A DNA stretch of 64,000 nt from an uncultured bacterium (lineage in GTDB: Bacteria > Cyanobacteriota > Vampirovibrionia > Gastranaerophilales > Gastranaerophilaceae): assembly GCA_902777385.1 (NCBI GenBank), contig CACYTP010000001.1:124001-188000 (forward strand), written 5' to 3'. The notes under the pieces were generated by a model. The model worked only from the letters and a program-made list of their open reading frames with translations, made no database searches and had not been told where the DNA came from. Made by a program: the position numbers and the translations under genes. Positions within the stretch are counted from its first letter, which is position 1. Each line of letters begins with the position of its first letter. Of the stretch, positions 56,001 to 63,688 are shown piece by piece.

Positions 56001-56162
56001 TGTTATCACTTGAACAATAGGCGGAGTAAAATCGGGATATGCTTCAATATCAAGATTTTTAAGACAAATAATACCTAATGATAAAAGAATTACAGCAATA
56101 GTTAGAATAAAATATCTGCCTTTGATTGAAAATTTAATCAGTTCATTAAAGAGTTTTCTCAT
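53058..56162 (-). CDS. cusA: CusA/CzcA-family RND heavy-metal efflux pump
   Basis: About 1034 residues from the ATG at 56162; upstream TTGs are unsupported. Twelve TM segments in the 1+5+1+5 RND plan with two large periplasmic loops. The HME-RND signature DFGILIDGAVILMENIFR in TM4 carries the proton-relay acidic residues. Other blocks are QVITQMPGKSAEDIERL, PRSTTIDQSV and AGVGLIAAIGVSIQNSVI. These pumps export Cu(I)/Ag(I) or Zn/Co/Cd. The methionine set that would tell Cu/Ag from Zn/Co cannot be settled by eye. Confidence 0.93.
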   Translation of the reverse strand: MRKLFNELIKFSIKGRYFILTIAVILLSLGIICLKNLDIEAYPDFTPPIVQVITQMPGKSAEDIERLATIPLEKELNGINHEKMLYSSSLFGLSVIKVVFDKDLPSSLIRAQVLERIYQADLPDEVKPQLGPDASPIGEIYRYTLESDYYNSMTLKALEDWVMEKAFKQVKGIIDVNSFGGSVKTYNIILNHEKLRFYNLDVGEIYDAIKESNSTAGGNYISNNSQAYIIRGMGLFEDIKSLEDTVITSQKGIPIRVKDVAKVTIEPAIRIGQVGKNENDDVVEGIVLMRKGENPSQTIRNLQKSMAEVKSQLPKGVNLIPFYQRIDLINNTMHTIARNVYLGIFFVLIVLFAFIKNFRITLITSLVIPLALSFAFLCFKIFNIPANLLSMGAVDFGILIDGAVILMENIFRLISDYKEEITGKKKSALIYKAVKEVYNPIIFSTFIILCCFMPILAFDGVAGKLFRPLAFTMGFSLIGAVLSAIIILPAISVILLKNKNLERRENKILNKITNFYEKKLDWVFSNSRKFLASVGIMFIGAIILLFFIGSEFLPNLDEGNIWLRVTVLPRSTTIDQSVDVARKIRTILKEYPEVTNVVSHIGSADDGTDPNLLSNIEIMVDLKLAKNWRAKFLRNKQNLINDMDKKLSEIPGITTYFTQYIQDNVEEAISGSKGQVVLKIYGSDLYELQNLQDKAVEFLSKVKGVVDLSYDQIIGQPQYQIKIDRAKAARYGLRSDDIQKVVEIAIGGKNATQLIEDEKRFNVFLRLEKQDRDSLRKLENIIVKTPEGISVPLSNVTEITTDNGAMIITRSENSRVAIVRFNIRGRDLGSTVAEAQKILDKKLELKDGYRLKWAGQSESQRNANIRLMVILPVALLIISLILYLYYRKKRFVGVTLSSILLTFSGCIFALFLTRTYFSISAGVGLIAAIGVSIQNSVIILSSLVKNNIADDETIKYFAVQKLRPVLSASTVAILGLLPAALSNGIGAQSQKPFAIAIIGGLTISTIFTIFLIPLLYRLTGVSVAKEEKEQICKE

Positions 56163-57453
56163 CAATATCAAAATCCTCTTTGTTTATTTCTCTTAAAAAT
56201 TCAACCCAATCAATATAGTAATCTGATAGGGCATTAACATAACCTGACACAATTTCGCGATATTGCTGTTCCATTACTATTAATGCTGTTAAGTTTGATT
56301 TTCCTGCCTCATAACTTCTTTTTGAAAGTTTTATAAGTTCATTAGAATCTTTTATGAGTTTGTTATTGTAATAATTTAAGTTCATTTGTGAAGTTACAAA
56401 TTTTTCATAAGCATTTTCTAAACTTTTTCTTGCTTTATTTACTGTTGATTCATAATTTGTTTCAGCTTGTTCAACTTGAAATTTTGCATTTTGAATTTCA
56501 GGTCTGTATGTGTAAAAAACAGGCAAATTAACTAAATTTACTCCTACGTAACCGCCTGATTTATATGTTCCATTATCCGACATTCCTTTTGTTTGAAAAC
56601 CGTATCCCCCTTCGAGCTCCAAATCGGGTATTCTTTGATGAACAACAACTGCTAAATTCTTCTTTGCGGATTCGATTTTGTTTTTTGCTACCTTTATATC
56701 AAATCTGTTTTTTAGCGAGTTTTCTTCTATATATTCATAAGTTGGAAGTTTTGCAGTTATTTTAGGAATGTTTAAATCAACAAAATCACCCTTTGTTGGT
56801 AATTCTTCGTCTTTACTGTCATATGTGCCGTCAATAGTATTTATTACTTGATTAAAGTCTATTCTTGCGGTTTTTACATTCACTCTTGCTTTATTAACTT
56901 CCGTTATCATTTGGTTAAGTGCGATTTGTGCTTGAATAACATCCATTTCAGCAATAGCACCGGCTGCAGCTTTTTTCTTTGAGATTTCAAGTAAATTTTC
57001 TAATAATTTTTGCTGTTCCTCGTAAGTTTTTAAAATTGATTTAGCTCCTACAAGTTTAACATATGCTTCTCTTACGTCCATTCTTAAATTAAATTCTTGA
57101 AAATTAACATCTTCTTTAACAAGTTCAAGATTAGCTTTTGCAAGTTTTTTACGTACACCCCTCTTGCCCAATTCAATAGTTTGTGTCATGCCTATTTGCT
57201 GAGGGTTACCTTGCCCCGATTTACCAAAGTTCCAAAAGGTATTTATTTCCGGATTTTGAAGCCTATTTGCCTGTTTAATTTCGTTTTTTGCAATTTTGGT
57301 ATTAAGTCTTATTTCCTTAATGTCTAAATTTTTCTTTTGTGCAATATCTATTGCATCATTCAAATCAACTTTTTTGTATTCTGTAATAGCAAAACAGTTT
57401 GATGAAAGACAAGATAGTATTATTAATGCTGTAATAAAAATGTTTTTAATCAT
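56146..57453 (-). CDS. TolC/CusC-family outer-membrane channel protein
   Basis: 435 residues. Signal peptide (IFITALIILSCLSSNCFA), then the two-fold TolC repeat of long helices (KAAAGAIAEMDVIQAQIALNQ and SYEAGKSNLTALIVMEQQYRE). DLNDAIDIAQKKNLDIKE opens each half as usual. First gene of the RND operon; it overlaps the pump gene by 17 nt. No Cys lipobox is evident. Confidence 0.9.
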   Translation of the reverse strand: MIKNIFITALIILSCLSSNCFAITEYKKVDLNDAIDIAQKKNLDIKEIRLNTKIAKNEIKQANRLQNPEINTFWNFGKSGQGNPQQIGMTQTIELGKRGVRKKLAKANLELVKEDVNFQEFNLRMDVREAYVKLVGAKSILKTYEEQQKLLENLLEISKKKAAAGAIAEMDVIQAQIALNQMITEVNKARVNVKTARIDFNQVINTIDGTYDSKDEELPTKGDFVDLNIPKITAKLPTYEYIEENSLKNRFDIKVAKNKIESAKKNLAVVVHQRIPDLELEGGYGFQTKGMSDNGTYKSGGYVGVNLVNLPVFYTYRPEIQNAKFQVEQAETNYESTVNKARKSLENAYEKFVTSQMNLNYYNNKLIKDSNELIKLSKRSYEAGKSNLTALIVMEQQYREIVSGYVNALSDYYIDWVEFLREINKEDFDIDEKTL

Positions 57454-57498
57454 ATTTCTTTCTCAATGCTGATTTTATCATAAACATAAAATAGATAT

Positions 57499-57957
57499 TT
57501 GCTAAGATTTACTGCTTGCAAAAATTCACCGAAAGATGACAAGTTTAGATTCTTTGCTGCACGAATTATTAAAGGCAAAATTTTAGACTATGTTTGTCTG
57601 AATATGGGAAGAATACTTGAGGTCAGAAGTTCAAATGAAACGTTTAAGGGCAAACCAAATCTTGAACCGCACATCGAAAAGTTTGATTGCGAAGAACCCG
57701 TTGTCGTTGAAGTATATAATGACAGAAATGCCATAGAAAGATTTATGGTTGAATTTTCAACGTACAGAAAAAACAGTGAATTTGATGATAATACTCAAAC
57801 CTGTACTACAAAAATCTACTACCGCAAAACAGATGAAATAGAAGTTCTAATTAAGTTGTTATCTTTCGGACCGACTTTAAAAGTCCTTGGACCGGAAAGA
57901 TTTTTGAAACTGTTTAAATATAGAATTAAAAAACAATATGAGATGATTAAAGGATAA
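57499..57957 (+). pseudogene. Truncated WYL regulator (C-terminal half only)
   Basis: The last 100 residues read as a WCX-type WYL C-terminus (VVVEVYNDRNAIERFMVEFSTYRKN...LIKLLSFGPTLKVLGPERFLK). Upstream, the frame is closed by a TAA at 57487, there is no SD, and the N-terminal HTH and most of the WYL core are missing. Compare the intact 320-aa WYL gene at 20499. The gene was cut when the efflux or Mu-like segment moved in. Confidence 0.7.
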
Positions 57958-57958
57958 T

Positions 57959-58366
57959 TTATTCATATTCAATCCCGAATAATTCTTTCTCTATTTGCTT
58001 AAAATGCTCCGGCGATAAAGTTTTTGGCTTTTGATTTTGTTTTGTCTCAATAATGTGTTGTTTTACTTGTGGCAGATTTTTTAAAATATTCATCAGCGAA
58101 TACATCTCTGCCTGTGGAGTTTGTTGGTTATTGTCAATGTCATTAGAAATTTTATCCATAATTTTTTGAGCAAAATTTATCAATTCTCGATTAAAAAGCT
58201 CTTGTTCTCTGCCATTTTCAAACCTCTTTTTATCCCATTCATATTCTTTCTTCCAATAGAATAAAGTCCTACGCGAAAGATCAAGTTTTTTACCAATCAA
58301 ATCGAGTGGTTGGTTCTCATAAATGTACATCTGTTCTGCTTGCGATAATTTATCCAATTTTGTCAT
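57959..58366 (-). CDS. Small HTH protein of the Mu-like module
   Basis: 135 residues. N-terminal HTH (MTKLDKLSQAEQMYIYENQPLDLIGKKLDLSRRTLFYWKKEYEWD), the type found in terminase small subunits and DUF1804-like phage proteins. The rest is helical and polar. Downstream of the recombinase-like gene by 9 bp in the same orientation. A DNA-binding role in the mobile element is likely; packaging is not implied since no other phage gene is present. Confidence 0.7.
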   Translation of the reverse strand: MTKLDKLSQAEQMYIYENQPLDLIGKKLDLSRRTLFYWKKEYEWDKKRFENGREQELFNRELINFAQKIMDKISNDIDNNQQTPQAEMYSLMNILKNLPQVKQHIIETKQNQKPKTLSPEHFKQIEKELFGIEYE

Positions 58367-58375
58367 AGTCTCTCC

Positions 58376-58885
58376 TTATTTACACATTGAATTTCTAACA
58401 CCAAAGTAAGGGTTGTATTTTATATACCCTTCAAAAAATGCATATTTCATAATACTGCCAACCAAAGTTACTCCGTTACTTGCTGTTTTTGGTTTATATT
58501 TTGATTTCATTATAGTAATAAAATCTATAAGCATTTCATAAGTTATTTCATCAATATATTTTTCGCCAAAATAGGGCAGAATGTTATATTTGAGCTGATA
58601 ACGATAACCTTTGTATGTTGAATAGGTCAAATCTCTGTTATTCAAATAATACAAAGCCATATCTTTAAACAAAATTTTCTTGTTTTTATATATTTTAGGT
58701 TTTGCAAAAAATTCAAAAGTTTGTTTTTGCTTTGGCTCCTTATATTTATACAAACCTTGTTCAAAGACCAATTTACCCTTGTTCAAAAGGTGTTCAAGTT
58801 CTGTTTTGCAATCGCATTCAGCAATCATTTCAATTTCATCTATGGTAAATTCTTTTAAGTGTCGTGCTAATTTAAGTATGTTCAT
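58376..58885 (-). CDS. Tyrosine recombinase N-terminal domain only
   Basis: 169 residues. Residues about 70-165 match a phage-integrase SAM-like core-binding domain (LTYSTYKGYRYQLKYNILPYFGEKYIDEITYEMLIDFITIM...YKPKTASNGVTLVGSIMKYAFFEGYIKYNP). The protein then stops, so no catalytic domain with R-K-HxxR-Y is present, in frame or nearby. The N-terminal ~60 residues are an HTH-like unit. Either an integrase truncated by decay or a catalytically dead DNA-binding partner of the transposase. Confidence 0.75.
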   Translation of the reverse strand: MNILKLARHLKEFTIDEIEMIAECDCKTELEHLLNKGKLVFEQGLYKYKEPKQKQTFEFFAKPKIYKNKKILFKDMALYYLNNRDLTYSTYKGYRYQLKYNILPYFGEKYIDEITYEMLIDFITIMKSKYKPKTASNGVTLVGSIMKYAFFEGYIKYNPYFGVRNSMCK

Positions 58886-58904
58886 TTTTATTCCTTTCTG
58901 TCTT

Positions 58905-58993
58905 GGATTTTCGGGGTGTCGGCGGAGTAACGTCCGACCGACACCTTACGGGCTGGGTTCGCTTACGCTCACACGGCGCCCTACCGAAAATCC
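58905..58993. repeat. Three-way-junction palindromic element
   Basis: Outer stem GGATTTTCGG (58905-58914) with CCGAAAATCC (58984-58993). Inside are two hairpins: GGTGTCGG.CGGA-GTAACG-TCCG.A.CCGACACC (58915-58945) and GGGC/GCCC (58950, 58978). GC-rich against an AT-rich background. It occupies the 110-bp gap between the ATPase and recombinase genes. Could be a REP-like or transposon-bound structure. Confidence 0.7.
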
Positions 58994-58996
58994 GCT

Positions 58997-59639
58997 TCAT
59001 AAAATCTGCTCCATTATTTCTTTTGTAATTTCTGCTAGATTATTTTCTTTTGCAAATGTTTCCATTTGGTTTATTAGCTGAACAATTTGCCGAAATCTGT
59101 TGTATTTTAAATGGATGTATTCAATAGCATCAGGCGTAAATGGAATTTCCGACAATTGATTAATTATTTGACTTAAATCAGCCACTTTAAAAGTATCGAA
59201 TTTTAAAATCTCTGAAAATCTGTCATAAAGGTGCTTGTATCTTTCGAGTTTTTTATGAACCAATCCCATTCCTATAAAAATTATCGGACAGCCGGTTTCA
59301 TCGTGAATATCTCTGAGGGTTTCAATGGTCTTATAATTATTCATCAGATAATCAATTTCATCAATAAAAATCACCTGCGGATTTTGTTTTAGCTTTTTAA
59401 TCACAATATTAAAATTATCCGAAGTCAGAAATCTAGGAATCTCGTCTAGTTCTTTAACCATTTCTTCTAAAAGCCATCTGCCTGTCATAAGGTTTGATGC
59501 ACGAAGATAAATTCCATCGTATTTACATGCAAGCCATAAAGCCGTTTGCGATTTTCCAAGTCCGGGTTCAGCTTATTAAATTTTCAACAAGTCCGATAAA
59601 GTTTTTCACATTTTGAGTTTTAACAAATATTTTCTTCAT
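58997..59639 (-). pseudogene. MuB-like AAA+ ATPase gene with a +1 frameshift
   Basis: Starts at an ATG at 59639 inside the transposase 3' end (20-nt overlap). The first codons encode MKKIFVKTQNVKNFIGLVENLI, then a stop. A one-base shift near 59574-59578 opens the frame AEPGLGKSQTALWLACKYDG, whose Walker A matches AAA ATPases. It runs on through the Walker B VIFIDEIDYL to the stop at 58997. Together they make a full MuB-type target-selection ATPase. Decay, programmed +1 frameshift or sequencing error are all possible. Confidence 0.75.
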
Positions 59640-61326
59640 ACAACAATTGATACTCCTTTGTTTGCTTAAATTCGGTTATCCAAGAATTATTTGGATCGTT
59701 TTTTATCAGGTACTCATATTTTTCTGAATTATTTTTGAACAGCGTTTGAACTCTTTTTGAATCTGTTTTGAACGGGGGTAAATCATTTGGTGCTTTTAAC
59801 TCTGTTTCAAGTAACTTTATATCTTTGGTTTCAAGATATTTTTTAACAGATTCTACAGTTTTCTTTTTTAATTGACGCTGACGGACTATTTTTTGTTTAT
59901 AATCCTCGTAATCTTTGACATCACCGAGTAGCTTTGCCATCGGATGTGTTTCTGTTACTCTTTCTGCGGTGCATAGATATTCGCCTTTTGGGGTGTAAAC
60001 TTTGATACTTGTGAGATCAAAAAGATTGTATTTAATAAGAATTTTGCTCTTAAATCCGTACAATCTTTCATCAAAATAATCACAGTTTAAAAACCTAATA
60101 CCGTTTCGCTGAATTGTTTTTACTTCTGTTGCAAGCATTAAATCGTCAAGCGTATTAATATCAATATTTTGCCGTTTTCTTTCAGATAATACTTCCGCAA
60201 TTGTTTTATCCGGAGCATTCGGACAAGGCTGCGAGTTCTTAAAACTCAACCACATATCAATCATTTTTATTGTTTCTTCAATTGTTGGAATGTAATCTAT
60301 ATGCCAAGATTTGTGTAGTTTTTCATTCCTCATCATATATGCAGGTTTATTATTTATAGATGAACCGATATAACTCGGTAAAAGTTTTTCAAAACCTTCC
60401 TGAAATTCTTTAAAGAATCTTTCAATAATTTTTGCTCTTGCATTATATGGTCTTGCAAATACTGTTTCTATACCTAGTCTTGAATATAATCCCTGAAACC
60501 CAAGTTCCGTAAAACCTTTGTCATCGGTAAAATATTTTGCCCTAAATGCTCTGCCATTATCTTGATATACAACTTTTGGTACCATATCAAGATTTATTAT
60601 TGCGTTACGGAGTGCTGAAGCTATACACTGAGTATTTTCTTCAAGCATTATTTCATAACCGACTAAAGCCGTTGATTTCCAATCCAAAAAACCAACTAAT
60701 GTTGCTCGGCAGGGTTTCCCTGTAAACGGATTTATTACTTGAAACGCTAGTTTATGTCCGTCTGCTACAAGAATATCTCCGACTTCAAGTAAACTTGCAT
60801 CACGCTTTATATAGGGTTCAACTTTATCTGAAAGTGCTTTCTCTCCGTCACGAGCAAGAATCCATTTGTCATAATTATTATCCTTAAACCATTTTGCGTA
60901 ACGCCTAAATGTAATATCTGCTGGAATAAAATTTTGACCTTGTTCTTCTAATCTATATTTTGTTAATGCAATTGCTTTTCCGATTGATAGTCTATTCGGG
61001 TGCAGAAGCAATCCCATAAATATTTTTATTTCTTCATCATTTAGAACTGTTCGGTATTCCCGAACAGTTGAATATTTGTACTGTGGCAAGAGTTTTGTAT
61101 AATCTTCTGTTCCGTTTAACATTGAGTACCAACGGTGTAAGCTGCCACGAGATATTTTCCCTAATATTTCAAATAAATAAGAATTAGATGTATTATGCAA
61201 TTTAACAAAATCATAATCAGCTTGAAGTTTATTTTGAGATTGCTTTCTAAACTCAAGCCACTTATGAACTACATCAAGTCTTGCTAATGCTATTTGTTTA
61301 CATTTTTCTGGAGTAAAATCTGCCAT
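59620..61326 (-). CDS. Mu-like DDE transposase
   Basis: 568 residues from the ATG at 61326 (AAGGAG 7 nt upstream). The retroviral-integrase-type core has Asp in GDILVADGHKLAF, Asp in VVYQDNGRAFRAKYF and Glu in YNARAKIIERFFKEFQEG, the DDE triad. A Mu-type C-terminal beta-barrel (VYTPKGEYLCTAERVTE) and a charged tail follow. The N-terminus has the HTH expected for end binding. It acts with an AAA ATPase (59639) as in Mu. Candidate end sites lie just upstream at 61441-61566. Confidence 0.92.
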   Translation of the reverse strand: MADFTPEKCKQIALARLDVVHKWLEFRKQSQNKLQADYDFVKLHNTSNSYLFEILGKISRGSLHRWYSMLNGTEDYTKLLPQYKYSTVREYRTVLNDEEIKIFMGLLLHPNRLSIGKAIALTKYRLEEQGQNFIPADITFRRYAKWFKDNNYDKWILARDGEKALSDKVEPYIKRDASLLEVGDILVADGHKLAFQVINPFTGKPCRATLVGFLDWKSTALVGYEIMLEENTQCIASALRNAIINLDMVPKVVYQDNGRAFRAKYFTDDKGFTELGFQGLYSRLGIETVFARPYNARAKIIERFFKEFQEGFEKLLPSYIGSSINNKPAYMMRNEKLHKSWHIDYIPTIEETIKMIDMWLSFKNSQPCPNAPDKTIAEVLSERKRQNIDINTLDDLMLATEVKTIQRNGIRFLNCDYFDERLYGFKSKILIKYNLFDLTSIKVYTPKGEYLCTAERVTETHPMAKLLGDVKDYEDYKQKIVRQRQLKKKTVESVKKYLETKDIKLLETELKAPNDLPPFKTDSKRVQTLFKNNSEKYEYLIKNDPNNSWITEFKQTKEYQLLYEENIC

Positions 61327-61435
61327 GCGTATGCTCCTTCGCATACACATTAATCGCTCTTGTTCGCAGAAACATCAAGTCCTAAATCTCAATCTCAGAG
61401 ACATTTTGACACATCTTAAATTGAAAGATAAATTA

Positions 61436-61566
61436 TTTTTGCACTTTATTGCACTTATTTGCACTCGCTAAAATTCAAACACCAAGCGGAATAGATGCTG
61501 AAACAAGTTCAGCATGACTGAATATTAGTGCAAAATAGTGCAAAAATCAGGATAAAAGTGCAAAAA
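61436..61566. repeat. Cluster of six AGTGCAAA-type sites, probable transposon end
   Basis: Three copies of TTGCACTT at 61441, 61451 and 61461 (10-bp steps) face three copies of AGTGCAAAA at 61527, 61537 and 61557. The outer sites thus form an inverted set around a 60-bp centre. Ten-base spacing places the sites on the same side of the helix, as at transposase-binding ends. The rest of 61351-61668 holds no gene. Confidence 0.65.
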
Positions 61567-61668
61567 TAATCCGATAAATCTCTACACTAAAAACAAGCCT
61601 CTATTGCCCTAAAATTAGGCAAACTTACGACAAAACTCCCATCTAAACTGTCCTGAAAACCTATACTC

Positions 61669-61753
61669 GCTCACGCTCGAACCACTGACCAAGCTCCGCT
61701 TGGTGGGTTCGCCTCCGTATCTTATTTTTTACTAAAATGGAGATGAGGGGAGT
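61669..61753. repeat. Island-flanking 85-bp direct repeat (putative att, ssrA-proximal)
   Basis: Perfect match to 38906-38990. Positions 61738-61753 are the 3' terminus of the ssrA gene. The hairpin CGAACC...GGTTCG occurs at 61678-61711. The segment between the two copies is 22.7 kb. Confidence 0.75.
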
Positions 61754-62138
61754 CGAACCCCTGTCCAAAATGGATTAAAACAAATCTCTACGAGTGTAGA
61801 TTTTTATTCGCTCAACTAAGTCAGGAAAAATCACTACCCGATAACTTAGTCCTAGGTTTTATTTGAAGGAAACTCTAAACCTTTGACAGTTATCTTGATA
61901 CGACTACTGTCATTGTCGTACTGCGTCTTGCATATTTTACCCATACAACCGGCAAGCTGGGCGGCATGAGTGGCCAACTGCGATTAGGCAGCTAATGCAT
62001 AGCTTCTTCTAGCGAATGCATCTGTGGCATCAATAGTGTTATTAGCACTTAATTTGTTTGCTCGTTGATAACCGAGAACAGCGCTCGGACTCGCAACTTG
62101 CCTCAATCGGAACATCCTGTCTAATCCAAAACATCCCC
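61738..62138 (-). ncRNA. ssrA: tmRNA (10Sa RNA)
   Basis: On the minus strand GGGGATG begins the RNA and CATCTCC-A ends it; the two form the acceptor stem. The T arm GACAGGGGTTCGACTCCCC is intact, and CCA is not encoded. The tag reading frame runs from 62046 to 61984 and encodes ANNTIDATDAFARRSYALAA, then TAA. The tag begins ANN as in cyanobacterial tmRNAs and ends ALAA. It rescues stalled ribosomes with SmpB. The downstream 85-bp repeat shows its 3' end is used as an integration site. Confidence 0.95.
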
Positions 62139-62205
62139 ATAGAGTTTATTCTTAGTTGTATCTATGATTATAACCCAATTTCAGGATTTTTCAACCCCTT
62201 ACCTT

Positions 62206-63198
62206 TTAATATTCTTCAAATATTATCTTATATCTGAAATCAGGATATACAGGAATATTTCTGTTCGGATGATGTTTATACAGCTCCATAGATATTTCCG
62301 CAGGTAAATCCTTTATCTGAAATTCTAATTCACTCTGTCTTGGAGAAATATTATTGCAACCTCCCTCTGCACCACAGCTTCCGCCTACATGTATATAATC
62401 CTGAAATTCATGTATATTCTCTGCCGCATTCGGAGATGTTCTCATACCTATGTTTACAAGTTTTTGAATCTTTACATATCTGTATCCGAAATCTTTTGCA
62501 TTCATTCCTACAAGCATTAAATAATGCGGATGCTCTCCGTCACTATACCCTTGCAGATTATCAATTATAAATCGTCCCATCTTATATCGGGCAGTGATTA
62601 TTTTGTTTTTAGCATCAAAATACGCTTTATATGGCATAAAATTAGCAAATTTAGAATTACAAAATTCTTCCGTTTCCGGTTTATGTTTGAAAATATATAC
62701 GCTCATAAATGTTACAAGCAAATTCGGATTATTTATAAATCTGCTCATCGCAGAAATTCCGGTGGTATTGTCTTCCCCTGATATGCAGATGGTATGTTGT
62801 AAACCCCACCATGGCTTTCCGCTCTGAATTTGTCCGAAAATTTCGTTACTCGGTTCGTAAAGTGGTGTCCAAAATAATGATTTTTTTACATAATTCTTTC
62901 TGATACTGTATATTTCATCTTTTGAAAGATAATTATATTCCTGTAAAGGGTTAATTTTTATGTATTGTGAGGTATCTAAATTGCTTTGCGAGGTTTTATC
63001 ATTAGAAGTTTCGTTTTCGGTATATCTTCTCTGCTCTGTGTTGTAGCTCTGTGGAGGCTCTGCCCTTTTTTCAGCCCGAATTTCCTCTATATCGCCGTAA
63101 TATCTCTGTGCTATAAAGTAAAAACCAAGTAACACAAATGCAGACAATAATAAAATAAGCGTTTTCTTATTATCAGATTTTTTTAAATTATCACTCAT
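62206..63198 (-). CDS. Membrane-anchored hypothetical protein
   Basis: 330 residues. One N-terminal TM helix after a short cytoplasmic tail (TLILLLSAFVLLGFYFIAQRYY), a low-complexity spacer rich in E, Q, S, T, and a globular domain. That domain has the conserved-looking stretches SGKPWWGLQHTICISG and HVGGSCGAEGGCNNISPRQ. Probably exposed to the periplasm. Family not recognised. Directly downstream of the PAP2-like gene (13 bp), so likely co-transcribed. Confidence 0.75.
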   Translation of the reverse strand: MSDNLKKSDNKKTLILLLSAFVLLGFYFIAQRYYGDIEEIRAEKRAEPPQSYNTEQRRYTENETSNDKTSQSNLDTSQYIKINPLQEYNYLSKDEIYSIRKNYVKKSLFWTPLYEPSNEIFGQIQSGKPWWGLQHTICISGEDNTTGISAMSRFINNPNLLVTFMSVYIFKHKPETEEFCNSKFANFMPYKAYFDAKNKIITARYKMGRFIIDNLQGYSDGEHPHYLMLVGMNAKDFGYRYVKIQKLVNIGMRTSPNAAENIHEFQDYIHVGGSCGAEGGCNNISPRQSELEFQIKDLPAEISMELYKHHPNRNIPVYPDFRYKIIFEEY

Positions 63199-63211
63199 AA
63201 AATCCTCAGAT

Positions 63212-63688
63212 TTATTTAAGTATAATTAGATTATTTAACAAATATATGTGAAAACTTAATGCAAATAATACACCAAATATTGCACCGACAAAGACCTCTA
63301 ATGGAGTATGTCCCAAAAGTTCCTTTAATTTTCCGCCGATTGCCTGCACATCATGTTTATAAAAATCGGCCATCATTCTGTTTAAGCAGGCAGCTGTTTT
63401 CCCTGCCGCACGACGAATTCCTGCCGCATCATACATTGTAACAAGTGAAAATCCCAATGCCACCGCAAATATTATTGAATCAAATCCGGATATTAAACCT
63501 ACAGACGTAGATAAACCCATTACGCCTGCTGAATGAGCACTTGGCATTCCGCCGGTTGTTGTAAAAATTTTAAAATTTATTTTTTTTGATTTGATTACAA
63601 ATATACAAAACTTTATTACCTGTGCAAAAAATGCAGATAATAATCCTGTTGTTAAAACTTCTAAACTGTTACCTTGTAAGGCTATCAT
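63212..63688 (-). CDS. Divergent PAP2 family protein (DUF212/YuiD)
   Basis: 158 residues with about four hydrophobic helices. TTGGMPSAHSAGVMGLSTSVG carries the PSAH signature and MYDAAGIRRAAGKTA the Arg block, both typical of the DUF212 group related to PAP2 phosphatases. These are short of the complete PAP2 active site, so activity on polyprenyl phosphates is only suggested. Its start overlaps the upstream polyprenyl synthase gene by 20 nt, supporting a lipid-carrier theme. Confidence 0.88.
   Translation of the reverse strand: MIALQGNSLEVLTTGLLSAFFAQVIKFCIFVIKSKKINFKIFTTTGGMPSAHSAGVMGLSTSVGLISGFDSIIFAVALGFSLVTMYDAAGIRRAAGKTAACLNRMMADFYKHDVQAIGGKLKELLGHTPLEVFVGAIFGVLFALSFHIYLLNNLIILK

Noticed and set aside
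57959-58366. Complete Mu-like prophage
   Set aside because: Only transposition genes and a small HTH protein are present; no head, tail or lysis genes occur near the transposase.
61669-61753. tRNA gene near GGTTCG and a T-loop-like arm
   Set aside because: The TTCGA arm belongs to the tmRNA T arm and the GGGTTCG to a simple hairpin; no cloverleaf could be formed. No tRNA gene was found elsewhere by eye.
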